Source of the DNA: Microglena sp. YARC
Lineage: Eukaryota > Chlorophyta > Chlorophyceae > Chlamydomonadales > Chlamydomonadaceae
Reading direction: 5' to 3'
Length of the DNA stretch: 64,000 nt
Assembly: GCA_022414725.1 (NCBI GenBank)
Contig: JAJSRW010002112.1
Location: forward strand, 96,579-160,578
How positions within the stretch are numbered: the stretch's first letter is position 1; the number at the start of each line of letters is the position of its first letter. Below the pieces are notes generated by a model. The model saw only the letters and a program-made list of their open reading frames with translations. It was not told the DNA's origin and did not search any database. Positions 28,751-40,021 of the stretch are shown piece by piece. Position numbers and translations under genes: made by a program.

Positions 28751-30330
28751 TAAACACAGTCCCGAAAACATTGTAGTGGGTTTCTGCTGAGACAACATGG
28801 TCTTGGTCATCACAGAATGGCGTCGTAGCACCTTGGTCGATACTCGAAAAGACGTCGTCACGGTCGAGCACATTGTCTGTTGCTGCAGGGGGGGGGGAGG
28901 TTACTGCTGCAGAGACAACATGGTCTTCGTCATCACAGAATGGCGTCGTAGCACCTTGGCCGATACCCGAGAAGAAGCCAAGGTCGAGCACATTGTCTGT
29001 TGCTGCAGGGGGGGGGAGGTTACTGCTGCAGAGACAACATGGTCTTCGTCATCACAGAATGGCGTCGTAGCACCTTGGCCGATACTCGAGAAGAAGCCAA
29101 GGTCGAGCACATTGTCTGTTGTTGCAGGGGGGGGGAGGTTACTGCTGCAGAGACAACATGGTCTTCGTCATCACAGAATGGCGTCGTAGCACCTTGGCCG
29201 ATACTCGAGAAGAAGCCAAGGTCGAGCACATTGTCTGTTGTTGCAGGGGGGGGGGCGGTTACGGCTGCAGAGACAACATGGTCTTCGTCATCACAGAATG
29301 GCGTCGTAGCACCTTGGCCGATACTCGAGAAGACGCCAAGGTCGAGCACATTGTCTGTTGCTGCAAGGGTGGGGGCGGTTACGGCTGCAGAGACAACATG
29401 GTCTTCGTCATCACAGAATGGCGTCGTAGCACCTTGGCCGATACTCGGAAAGACGCCAAGGTCAAGCACATTGTCTGTTGTTGCAGGGGGGAGGGCGGTT
29501 ACTGCAGCATCACTACGAATAGTTCCCAACAACTTTGTAGCCTCGTCCGCGTAGATTGCGCTCCGGATTCTACGAAGATTGACCAAGAACACAGTCACTG
29601 CATTCTTAGGAGAATTCTCAATCAATCCCATTTTGCGCATCTCACTAGCGACATGTTGTTGTTGTCCATTGGGTCTGCCACCATAGCTTTCCAGCTCTCT
29701 GTACAGAACCGCCCTCTTGTACGTTAACGTATCGTGTTTGTACTTGACTGGCACCACGTTGTCTATCTCGTCGATTTGGTTCGTTGTCACCTGAATGAGC
29801 GCCAGTATTGTACTGCGCACCATGGATTCCCTGCTGACTTGTCCACAATTAGGCCCAACGTTCTTGAATCTCGTGAGAACAAACGATTCTCGGACGACCT
29901 CCAATACCAGCATATCGTCGGTCAAATCACATGGGCGAGCAAGATACACAAGTGTAGGGGCCGGTACATCATGTGCAGTAGCAGTATTGCACGCCGCCTT
30001 GCAAGTGCAAAAGTCGTCCTTCACATATGGCCATACAATGACCAGCATGCAATCGCCACAACGCTGGTCTCCTACCACGAAGCAGCAGACTTCCTTCTAC
30101 ACAGCATTGATAGTCTTCCCATCAAGCTCGGCCAACGCCTCCAATATCAGAGGGTTGCGGGACGCGTAGTGTCCAGGAGTAATATACGAAGAAGACTCAG
30201 CAGCCGCGTTCATATCTTCAGGTTTGAGCCATGTTGTTAACAAAGGTATGTTCGTATCACGACGCCGGGACTTGGACCTGTTCTGGGACAGGGAATCCAT
30301 TGACGATGGAAGATGATGTATCTTAGACAC
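28659..30330 (-). pseudogene. hypothetical protein with C-terminal repeats, in-frame TAG and frameshift
   Basis: A minus-strand frame starts at 30330 ('MSKIHHLPSSMDSL') and is open to a TAG at 30097-30099. It then continues in the same frame ('KEVCCFVVGDQRCGDCMLV') down to 29020, giving a protein of over 400 residues with one internal stop. The central part (about 29520-30080) is of ordinary composition with several Cys (CGDC, CTCKAAC) and a basic stretch. The C-terminus consists of repeated ~40-residue acidic blocks. It loses frame at the first 9-G tract; a further block continues in another frame to 28659. No family recognised. Confidence 0.5.
28780..29515. repeat. about 120-bp coding minisatellite with G-tracts
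   Basis: Six units run from about 28780 to 29510; each encodes on the minus strand an acidic ~40-residue block ('GATTPFCDDEDHVVSA'). Each unit has a G-run that varies: 10 G near 28888, 9 near 29008, 9 near 29127, 10 near 29246, interrupted in the remaining two. Run length sets the reading frame, so the units at lower coordinates fall out of frame. Confidence 0.85.
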
Positions 30331-30404
30331 AGCGGTGGTCGTAACACGAACTCGGTAAGTTTATACTAACAATACAACGAATATCGGCGAAATGATGTGA
30401 ATGT

Positions 30405-30620
30405 GACTGGTAATACAACCAATGCGGTTTTGTGTATGGGACTGGCAATACAACCAAGTCGATTTTGTGTATGGTGGGGATGCGGCAATACAACCAATGC
30501 AATTTTGTGTATGGGACCGGCAATACAACCAAGTCGATTTTGTGTATGGTGGGGATGCGGCAATACAACCAATGCGATTTTGTGTATGGTGGGGATGCGG
30601 ATGCGGTTGCGGTTGCGGTT
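30405..30620. repeat. minisatellite, 34-42-bp units
   Basis: Units of 'ggcaatacaacca' plus (ATGC or AGTC)GATTTTGTGTATGG alternate in two length forms, about six copies, ending in a short GGTTGC run. They lie just beyond the stop codon of the methyltransferase gene. The frames through them are repeat artefacts. Confidence 0.85.
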
Positions 30621-30624
30621 GCTG

Positions 30625-31821
30625 TTATTGATTTCCACCAACACCTTTGTAAGCAACAGCGCCCACAACCATCCAGCCTTTCGGAAAGCCCATGATGGCG
30701 GTCTCCACCCACCGGATGTTGATTCGCAGTCGCTCCCGCGCATTGAGGTGATTTCCATGGACGTACCCGTTAGAAGCCGCAGTTTCGCTCGCGTGGAATG
30801 CGCGCGTGGCGAAACCACTTTTTACACGCCTACCATGCGCAGTCCACTCACGTGGCGTGAAGTGACTGGAGGAGCGCATAGGCGTTGGCCAGATGCTTAC
30901 TCGCCACAAGCGGTCTTCACCAGGGTAGTACAGGCGCGTGTAGAACTCAGCCTTTGCGCGATTCAGTGACTCCAAACAAGGACGCACAACAAGAGGATAT
31001 TGACTCAGACCCACATCGAGTAACCTGCCCATATTAGTAATATTACTAGTACTACTACCAAACACAGACCGCATCTCGGTCAGCAAAACAGCGAATGCAA
31101 AACGAGCCGCCTGAGGCACGATCGCATTTCCCAAGGCCAGCCACTGAAGCGTCAGAGACCGGACATCAGCACGAGACTCGGTGCCAGGCGAACGCGTCAC
31201 GAGGCGAGGCATCTCCGCATCCAATTTTGCAAATGGATAGGACAATGACTGAGAAATCGAAGAGGACAGACGGGTCCTGCTCAAGTAAGGGAACAACATA
31301 CCAGCGTCTTTGTCACGAGCAGCGAGTACCCAAATACGAGACCGGACGTGACGGGCACCCATGTCAGCTGCAGATAGAATACCATAGCGCACACTAAAAC
31401 CGCGAGTCTCGAAAGCTTCGCAAATCGCATCCAACCCACGGTATCTCAGCGCCGGAGAGTTCTCAAGAAAGACGGCCCGAACCGAAGGAAGACCGTCCAA
31501 AACACGGAATACCTCCCACACAAGTGAAGAACGCGTACCGGACAAACCACCGCCCTTCCCAGCCATAGAAACGTCCTGGCAAGGAAATGATGCTGTGATG
31601 AGATCGGGGCCGAGAGCAGCTCCGACACGAGAAGAAGACGCAATCACATCCAACGGGTCCAGTGTGGTGACATCCGATATGATGGGAATCCCCGGAAACT
31701 GAGAGGACAACACACCGCACGCGAAAGAATCGATCTCGCAAAAACAACAAGGACGCGCCAACCCCTTCAAAGCAACAGCATGCCCACCGATACCACTGAA
31801 CAGATCCGCGTAAACAAGCAT
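30625..31821 (-). CDS. C5 cytosine DNA methyltransferase with unusual C-terminal extension
   Basis: Transfers methyl from S-adenosylmethionine to C5 of cytosine in DNA. The start is taken at the ATG at 31821, right before motif I 'DLFSGIGG' (residues 6-13); an ATG 7 codons upstream is possible. Motif IV 'ASFPCQDVS' has catalytic Cys81. Motif VI 'ENS' is at 120-122, motif VIII 'VRSRIWVLAAR' at ~159-169 and motif X 'LGNAIVPQ' at 230-237, so the catalytic core is complete in about 245 residues. The spacer between VIII and X is too short for a normal target-recognition domain. After motif X come ~150 more residues with 'IWPTPMRSSSHF', 'TRAFHASETAA' and 'NIRWVETAIMGFPKGW', motifs that in phage Dcm-type enzymes usually precede motif X. 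The open frame has no break. Possible roles are self-DNA marking or host-DNA silencing; the target site is unknown. Confidence 0.88.
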   Translation of the reverse strand: MLVYADLFSGIGGHAVALKGLARPCCFCEIDSFACGVLSSQFPGIPIISDVTTLDPLDVIASSSRVGAALGPDLITASFPCQDVSMAGKGGGLSGTRSSLVWEVFRVLDGLPSVRAVFLENSPALRYRGLDAICEAFETRGFSVRYGILSAADMGARHVRSRIWVLAARDKDAGMLFPYLSRTRLSSSISQSLSYPFAKLDAEMPRLVTRSPGTESRADVRSLTLQWLALGNAIVPQAARFAFAVLLTEMRSVFGSSTSNITNMGRLLDVGLSQYPLVVRPCLESLNRAKAEFYTRLYYPGEDRLWRVSIWPTPMRSSSHFTPREWTAHGRRVKSGFATRAFHASETAASNGYVHGNHLNARERLRINIRWVETAIMGFPKGWMVVGAVAYKGVGGNQ

Positions 31822-31875
31822 GTGTATCAATAATAAATTCAACGGCGGTTTTTTTCACACAAAATGGGTTTCACG

Positions 31876-32163
31876 TCACTTTATCAGATTAAACCGGCAA
31901 AAACGGTTCAGGGAAGTCTTGTAAAGGTAATGAACAAGGCGATCGTAGACCTCGTCAGGATTGCTCATGTGCCTGCTACCAGAACCACGCTCGAGGTGAG
32001 TACGCAGACAATTCCAAATACATTCCACGAAGTACTCGTGACGCGAATACCAATCGTCAAGCGACATCACGGAAGGAGACCTGGCCATCTTCGGAACCAA
32101 AGGAGGAGGATCACGACGCACATTGCCTTGAACATGCACCATATTATTCTTACTTACACACAT
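31876..32163 (-). CDS. small hypothetical protein
   Basis: About 95 codons if the ATG at 32163 is used. The frame extends to 32232, but that upstream part overlaps a MITE end. The sequence is coding-like and basic, with 'SLDDWYSRHEYFVECIWNCL' and a basic C-terminus. No membrane segment and no known motif. It is divergent from DUF2177 at 32400 and close behind the methyltransferase start. Confidence 0.45.
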   Translation of the reverse strand: MCVSKNNMVHVQGNVRRDPPPLVPKMARSPSVMSLDDWYSRHEYFVECIWNCLRTHLERGSGSRHMSNPDEVYDRLVHYLYKTSLNRFCRFNLIK

Positions 32164-32215
32164 ATTGTCATGGACCCAAAAACCTTTATGCACGAGTTCG
32201 ATTATTACAGTTGTG

Positions 32216-32370
32216 AATGGGCGTTCCAGCATCCCGGATGATTTTTACTGGTTGCGAAACATGGTCTGGAGCGGAATTGTGATTCCTCTGTGCTGATATC
32301 TCAGGCTAGCGAGTCGTTCTTGAGGCTCTAAATTCTGAGTAGGCATTTCAAAAAATCCGACCATTTGTTC
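32216..32370. mobile_element. family-C MITE, partly decayed
   Basis: The left end AATGGGCGTTCCAGCATCCC and the internal 'ctggttgcgaaacatggtct' match the complete 166-bp copies at 44674-44839 and 53366-53531. The right end is degraded after AAAAAATCCG. Confidence 0.75.
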
Positions 32371-32399
32371 ACAAATTATTTAGTAATACAGTAAAGACG

Positions 32400-32756
32400 A
32401 TGAAGGACCTTGCGATTGCGCTTGCTTTTTACACGATCGCGGAGGCCGTTTGGCTCTTCGGGATGAAGGGATTTTACGTGGCCCAATTCGCGCGGTTCTC
32501 TGTGAATCTTGCGGTGCAATCTTGGCTTGCGGTTTGCATGGTGTACGCGTTGCTCCTCGCAGCAGCATACTTATTGTTGCGCCCGAATCCATCGGTCAGG
32601 ATGGGCGCATTGTTCGGGGGGACCGTGTACGGCGTGTACAACCTCACGAACAAGGCGACGATACCCGGGTACGAGTGGGGGATGGTGGCCGTGGACACCA
32701 CATGGGGAGCCTTAGTTTTTGCTACACTATCTTACATTTTCAAACGGTTCCGCTGA
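32400..32756 (+). CDS. DUF2177-like membrane protein
   Basis: 118 codons with about four hydrophobic segments. The C-terminal half carries 'YNLTNKATIPGYEWGMVAVD' and 'TTWGALVFATLSYIFKRF', the conserved signature of DUF2177 proteins (Y-D/N-L-T-N-x-A-T ... V-D-x-x-W-G). The family is found in bacteria, algae and giant viruses with no defined function. Length matches the family. The gene is intact. Confidence 0.75.
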   Translation: MKDLAIALAFYTIAEAVWLFGMKGFYVAQFARFSVNLAVQSWLAVCMVYALLLAAAYLLLRPNPSVRMGALFGGTVYGVYNLTNKATIPGYEWGMVAVDTTWGALVFATLSYIFKRFR

Positions 32757-32874
32757 AATCAGGCGAGGTTTGTGGCCACCCTACATCGAACTTTGTAGCT
32801 ACACATAATGTAACCCTGGTGATGCGAGACGGTTTGCTGCAGCTGGATCGAAGAGTTACACGATAAAAAAAAGT

Positions 32875-33408
32875 ATGAGAACAAATGTAAGCCCCAAAAA
32901 CATGTCAGAACACGTCATCTCGAAAACAAGAGAATTGCTGCACGCGTGGGAAAGGTTCTGCGAACAACAATCTAAAATGCACGATACTGCTCGAGCACAC
33001 TACAAGTTTTACAACCATATGATCGCAATACCTGCAATCCTCCTTACAACAATAAGCGGAGCAGGAAGTCTGGGACTTTCGAACAGACACAATGACGTCG
33101 CACTATCTTACGTAATGGGAACACTTTCACTAACCGCAGGAGCCATGTTCTCAATCCATCGTTACATGAACATTCCAGAACTACAACAGTTACACGATTT
33201 TTACAGCGACGAGTTTCTAAAACTACGCAATAACATTCGCCTTCATCTAGTTATCACAGACGACGAAGGCAACAGAACGTTCTCTTCACTAGTCGAATTC
33301 AGCAAACACATAAAGACCATTCTTGACAACTGCATCGACAAATCACCATCATTGCCCCCCATGGTTGTCGGTTTGAAAAAGAAAAAGATGGGGAAGAAGT
33401 TCTACTAA
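32875..33408 (+). CDS. SLATT-like two-TM membrane protein
   Basis: 177 codons. An N-terminal helix precedes two membrane segments ('MIAIPAILLTTISGAGSLGL' and 'ALSYVMGTLSLTAGAMFSI') separated by a short loop, then a long helical cytoplasmic tail ending in Lys-rich residues. This is the layout of SLATT-type proteins, which in bacteria act as pore-forming effectors and occur as conserved genes in several giant viruses. Assignment is by topology and sequence feel, not by a diagnostic motif. The Met at residue 10 is an alternative start. It follows the DUF2177 gene on the same strand and is intact. Confidence 0.55.
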   Translation: MRTNVSPKNMSEHVISKTRELLHAWERFCEQQSKMHDTARAHYKFYNHMIAIPAILLTTISGAGSLGLSNRHNDVALSYVMGTLSLTAGAMFSIHRYMNIPELQQLHDFYSDEFLKLRNNIRLHLVITDDEGNRTFSSLVEFSKHIKTILDNCIDKSPSLPPMVVGLKKKKMGKKFY

Positions 33409-33507
33409 AAAAGGATGTTTAACGATGATTCCTACGCTTTGTCGAACATAGAAGAAGATAGAACAAACCCCAATGTAGACATATTCATATCAAAAGAAGC
33501 ATCCTCA

Positions 33508-35055
33508 TCATCCCATACTTGAAATGACACTGTTGAGGACAAGCGTGCGCCTAGCCTGAATCCGGATACGAGTTGAAGCAATGTCAGACTCGGTATACGA
33601 CAACTCCTTGTAAAGACTCGCCAAAAGAACATTTGCACGTGCCAACCGCTTGTCACAGTTTACAACATCCTTCAAAACAACCTTCAACTGGTCAGGAGAC
33701 ACAGCAATTTTTGATCGCATGGAATTCATATGTGCAAGCTCGGACCGGGCACGCTCCAGCTCATACTTGGAAATGCCATGTTCATTCTTGAGCTCCGAAT
33801 AAGTCGTCTCCAGCTCAGACTTGGAATCCCACACGCTCTTGAGCTCCGAATATACAATATCAATCTCAGACATCACTCCTGAAAGCTCGGACTTCGTGTC
33901 CGAAAGCTCAGACCTCACTCCTGAAAGCTCTGACGTCGTGTCCGCAAGCTCAGACCTCACTCCTGAAAGCTCTGATGTCGTGTCCGCAAGCTCAGACCTC
34001 ACTCCTGAAAGCTCGGACTTCGTGTCCGCAAGCTCAGACCTCACTCCTGAAAGCTCGGACGTCGTGTCCGCAAGCTCAGACCTCACTCCTGAAAGCTCGG
34101 ACTTCGTGTCCGCAATCTCAGACCTCACTCCTGAAAGCTCGGACTTCGTGTCCGCAAGCTCAGACCTCACTCCTGAAAGCTCGGACTTCGTGTCCGCAAT
34201 CTCAGACCTCACTCCTGAAAGCTCGGACTTCGTGTTCGCAATCTCAGACCTCGTGTCCACAAGCTTTTCCAACTCGTCCTCCAACGAAGAACCATCCGCC
34301 CGCGCATGCACAACCTTATGCCGAGTCTTCTCCACCGACAAAAGCGTACGCTCAAGCTCAGCATTCGCATCCACCAGCTCCGCACGCGCACCAACCAGAC
34401 AAGCGGTCGCGTCCCCCAAACCCACACGCACCACATCGATCTCAGACGCGGCGACACGCGCACGCTCCCTGATCTCCACCAACTCAGCCTCAGCAGCGAG
34501 AGCCCCCTCACGGAAACCAACCAAGTCGTCTTCAAGAGCCCTAATCTTGCCGAGAGCGGCAGACCGCTGCTTACCGACAAGCTTGGTCTTGTGCCGAATA
34601 CGGTTCATCTCCAAACGAATCTCCTCGTCACCGCGACGAAGAGCGACAAGCTCATCCTTCCCCTTGCCAACGGTGTCTGCAAATTTACGACGGTCAGCTT
34701 GTATGTCACGGAGTTGGTCGAGCTTCTCCTTCGCACGACCCTTCTCATCAATCAGCTGCGTGCAAAGGTGATTCATCACTCTCGTAGAAACCTCAATGCG
34801 CAACCGCGCCTTTTCAATGGCGGCGGCGTTTTCCTGCTCCCTCCCCTTGAGCTCATCCAAAAATCCTTCCTGAGCACGAATCGCCGAACGAAATACATCC
34901 GCCTTCGGACATAAGACCACATCGCATACATCCTCCTCCTTACGCTGCTGTAAAATACGTTTAAGCACATTGTCAATATCCTTCACATCGGACTTCAGCA
35001 GGGCACGGATGTGCGCGTCCAAATCGCAAGAATTGTCAGAACAAGAAGAAGCCAT
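33508..35055 (-). CDS. long coiled-coil protein with 14-residue repeats
   Basis: The start is taken at ATG 35055 ('MASSCSDNSCDLDAHIRALL'); the frame is open 33 codons further. About 515 residues, almost entirely coiled coil. The C-terminal half contains some 11 tandem copies of a 14-residue unit ('SELSGVRSELADTK' and variants, DNA 42-bp repeat at about 33865-34250). The 14-residue period equals two heptads, so the copies extend one continuous coil. No motor or enzymatic motif, no membrane segment. It could be a structural or tether protein. The frame is intact. Confidence 0.7.
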   Translation of the reverse strand: MASSCSDNSCDLDAHIRALLKSDVKDIDNVLKRILQQRKEEDVCDVVLCPKADVFRSAIRAQEGFLDELKGREQENAAAIEKARLRIEVSTRVMNHLCTQLIDEKGRAKEKLDQLRDIQADRRKFADTVGKGKDELVALRRGDEEIRLEMNRIRHKTKLVGKQRSAALGKIRALEDDLVGFREGALAAEAELVEIRERARVAASEIDVVRVGLGDATACLVGARAELVDANAELERTLLSVEKTRHKVVHARADGSSLEDELEKLVDTRSEIANTKSELSGVRSEIADTKSELSGVRSELADTKSELSGVRSEIADTKSELSGVRSELADTTSELSGVRSELADTKSELSGVRSELADTTSELSGVRSELADTTSELSGVRSELSDTKSELSGVMSEIDIVYSELKSVWDSKSELETTYSELKNEHGISKYELERARSELAHMNSMRSKIAVSPDQLKVVLKDVVNCDKRLARANVLLASLYKELSYTESDIASTRIRIQARRTLVLNSVISSMG

Positions 35056-35174
35056 GTCGTTCAATATACTGGGATGATATGGGGATATCTCACAATCTCT
35101 CACCAAACATCGGTGGGCATAACATTTATACTCGATTCCAAAAAAGAGGTGCAAAAAATATTTGGCAACAACTG

Positions 35175-35791
35175 TACAGTTGTTCTAAAATAAAGTGGGA
35201 CACACCTTATAATCATCCGGACTGCAGATCGTTGCGTTTGGGCAACGTTGGGGGGTGCAGCAGGTTGAAGAGGTTCTCGAAGAGATTCCGAGTCGCCTCT
35301 GTGGTAAACCGTTCAACCGTCTGTGTCCCCATATCAGTATCAGGTGTTGGTGGGTTTTTCGAGGAACCTCTCGGCGCGTCTCGGCGAAACGCGAGAGGTC
35401 TCTCTCTCCCAAAGACTTGGTGGAGTGTAAGCATCAGGATGTTCATGGAAGCGTTCACGTCGCGGTCCCTTCCGTACATTCCCAAGTACCGTCTTGCTTC
35501 TTACGATGAGTGAGTGCAATGTTATGAAGGGGTTCTCTGCAATATTATTGGATATCGTGGAACGTAAAAGCATGGACAATTCTTTCCTTTTTAGTTTTAA
35601 ACGCTTACTTTTACTAGCCTGATCAGCATTGACCCATCTGTGTAGTGAGCTCTTGGACACTTTGTATATATTACAAACCTTCCTCAGACTCCCCAAAAAA
35701 TATTTGTAGTGAACCACGGACCTGTATCTGGTTTCAGGGGATATCATTCAAATTATACAGAGTGTCCCAAAATTATTTGAGAACAACTGTA
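35175..35791 (-). mobile_element. family-B deletion derivative (617 bp)
   Basis: Both family-B ends are present (TACAGTTGTTCTAAAATAAA at 35175; ...TGAGAACAACTGTA at 35791). It keeps the 5' part of the HTH region (start codon at 35747) and the last ~90 codons of the Fanzor-like gene, with the nuclease core removed. Just left of it lies another family-B end in opposite orientation (...GGCAACAACTGTA), giving a head-to-head pair. Confidence 0.8.
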
Positions 35792-35803
35792 TACATATGT
35801 AAT

Positions 35804-37656
<1,853 letters not shown>

Positions 37657-37669
<13 letters not shown>

Positions 37670-37962
37670 CCCCCCAATACGTGGGATGTTTTGCTGACAA
37701 AGCATACACCGGCATCAGTAGACCTCTCACAATGTCAACCACTAATGGCGGTCGCATCAATTCCCAAGACAAGGCCGTGATCTTGAAAGAGTGCGCGAAT
37801 GTAGCAAAGGGAAGGGGGCACAACATCGTTGCGATTCAGGCTAACGACTACTGTTTCACAGGAACGGAAGCATCTAAGAGTTACGCGCGCGACGGCGTAA
37901 GCAAAAACTGCGGTACTAATGGGACAGGGGGGGCATGGGCAAACTCGGTATACAAAATATAA
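37657..37962 (+). pseudogene. WSC-like Cys domain, probable C-terminus of the preceding gene
   Basis: About 100 codons beginning 'QYVGCFADKAYTGISRPL', then 'ILKECANVAKGRGHNIVAIQ', 'DYCFTGTEASKSYARDG' and 'NCGTNGTGGAWANSVYKI'. Cys spacing and the G-C-(F/Y)-x-D start resemble WSC-type carbohydrate-binding modules found at the ends of giant-virus surface proteins. It has no ATG of its own and overlaps the stop of the preceding frame next to a run of six C (37670-37676), so it was probably fused to that protein before a frameshift. Confidence 0.5.
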
Positions 37963-37998
37963 TGGGGGTGGGGGCAACAAGGAATGCGTTCATACAGC

Positions 37999-38119
37999 TA
38001 CACTCACGGAATACTAAAATGAAACCGCTTTCTGGAGTGTACGGTACACCTTATGGTGTAACCTTATGGTGTAGCAACCCACATTGCAGTGGAACACCAT
38101 CATGTTTTTTTGTAGCCCA
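37999..38119 (-). ncRNA. candidate omega (guide) RNA segment at the 3' end of Fanzor
   Basis: The ~120 bp between the Fanzor stop and the transposon end carries a hairpin (GGTACACC/GGTGTAACC at about 38043-38063), a second GGTGTAGC block, and a CAGTGGAACACCA word. The same segment, well conserved, is the first ~110 bp of all three family-A MITEs, although they encode no nuclease. In TnpB and Fanzor systems the guide RNA arises from exactly this position and runs past the element end. No promoter or transcript evidence. Confidence 0.35.
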
Positions 38120-40013
38120 TCAACAACACGCATCCCTGCAAAATGGAAGCGGTCTCCCTTGACCCAACAGTTCCATGCAGTGCAGCCTTGCGATTGTGAG
38201 AGCAGACGAGCGGTCCCGGTCCGAGTAAGTGCTGGTTTCTGGAGAGAATCGCAGTCCTCGTACCTCAGGGTACCGCTTGATCGATTTGTTGTCGACAAGA
38301 GAGGGGGCTAAGCCACCCCTCCTGTGTTTTTCTTGGATTTTTTTACGTGTGCAGTACTCCCTCACCGCCAACTGGTCGCGATAAGAGACCTTTGGAGTCT
38401 CCTTCAATGGGGTGTGACCCAACAACTCGTAACCTAGACGAATCTGACCTTCCGTGGTTATTTGGACACTTGGAATCTTGTAAACACATTCCTTCTTGGC
38501 ACCGGTTTCCCAAGACATGAGAGTCGTCTTGAACTCATCTGTCACATGAACCTCCTCTTTGAAGAGGCGCTTGCAGGAAGCGAACATAGATCCCGTAGGC
38601 ACAGCTACCTCTCCTGGTCCGGTAGCCTTCAGCTTCGTGATTGCAGAACCATATGCTACGCGAACCCTCAGGTCAGGATGATCCAACTTCATGTTGCGCT
38701 TGATCCCTGCCCAAAATGAGTCCATAGCCTTGCGCTTGCCAATGTACCTCTGAAAGTTGTCTCCGGACTCTCTGCGACGGAGTGCCATCCTCCACCACTC
38801 GTCGGAAAACGTAGCGTAATTTTTCAAGTAAGCCGAGATATCATCCTTCCTGGATGTACTCAACGCTGCTCCATTTTCACGCAGAGACTCCCATCTAGGA
38901 ATCATGTCTGAGAAAACGTTTTTCTTGCTGTTTTTTCTGTTTCTTGATACCAGACTTGTGGTAAAAAGCTCCGCGTGTATGCTTCCATGTCTTGCTTTTG
39001 TCGTCTGCCAGATACGTGACTGTAGCGATGTTGCTCCTACCAGGATCCACACCCAGAACGACGATACCCATATCGGGCAATGTCGTTTTGAGTTTATGGT
39101 CATACTGTTCTGCGACGCTCATACCTTCCTCGTCACGAGACCTCTTACTGGTCTTCTTCAGATCGGACACACGAACCTGTACTGTCTTGCTGTACTGCAT
39201 GCTCAATGAGACTCCGTCAGTACAGATGCTACAATCGAACACCCACCCCGTCTTGACAGGTGGTTTCTTGAAGAAGGAACCTGCGACTGTTTTTCGGGCG
39301 TTCACGAGCGTGTCATACCTACCCTTTGCATGTCTGTACTCGTCAGTAGCCTTGATATCCTTAACGTCAGCATCGTACTTCTGTTGGGCCAACTTGTATG
39401 CCTCCCATTCACCAGGACCACATGATTTTTTCTTCTTAACTGCAGGGTTCAGAGGCAACATGAAGCGGTCGGGATCCTTTACATTTTCCCACTTTGAAAG
39501 CTCGACGATGTTTGGGTCTTTGGGGAACACGTGCCTGAACAGGTTCACGAGGGTCTTCATGTCAAGGCGGACATGCGCCCGTTGGACATTGAAGATGGGC
39601 ATCAACCGGATACAACGTGCACCCATAGCCTCCAACCGTGTCTGCATCCAATAATTGAACCGGACTATGGTCGGGAAGTCCATGTCTTTGCCATAGTCAT
39701 CATAAAGTCGACTTCCATCTGGAACTTTCAGCCTGACTCGAACTTCACGGACGTACTCCTGAACAGACTCTGGCCAAGATTCCATCTCCTGTATTTCTTG
39801 TTGGATGACCCTCATCACGTCGTACACACGGATGGTCTTCGGAGCTCCCAGTGCCTTCAAAGTAGCCTTAGTGAGGCGGGTCAGACGAGGTACCAAAGGA
39901 ACCCATGCGTTGTTCGACACGACAGTGCTCAATGTGTGACCGGCATAGTTCAAAACCTGGTCGAAATAGATAGGGTAGGAGTTGATGTAGTCAGGGTCAT
40001 CGCTACCAAGCAC
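38120..40013 (-). pseudogene. Fanzor (eukaryotic TnpB-like) nuclease, frameshifted
   Basis: RNA-guided DNA endonuclease family. The first frame (38895-40013) holds the middle of the protein, a Lys-rich insert, a CSIC-type motif and RuvC motif I 'GIVVLGVDPGRSNIATVTY'. After a shift near 38915, in A-rich DNA (runs of 5-6 A on the coding strand), the second frame continues with the Fanzor block 'VRVAYGSAITKL', the shifted-Glu motif 'VHVTDEFKTT' and motif III 'YSDRDRSSALTIARL' near the end. The zinc-finger cysteines between motifs II and III seen in the family-B protein are missing here. The frame has no ATG at its 5' end; its missing N-terminus is found in frame with the transposase (40022-41407). 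As given it cannot make the full nuclease. Confidence 0.72.
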
Positions 40014-40021
40014 CTTTCCGA

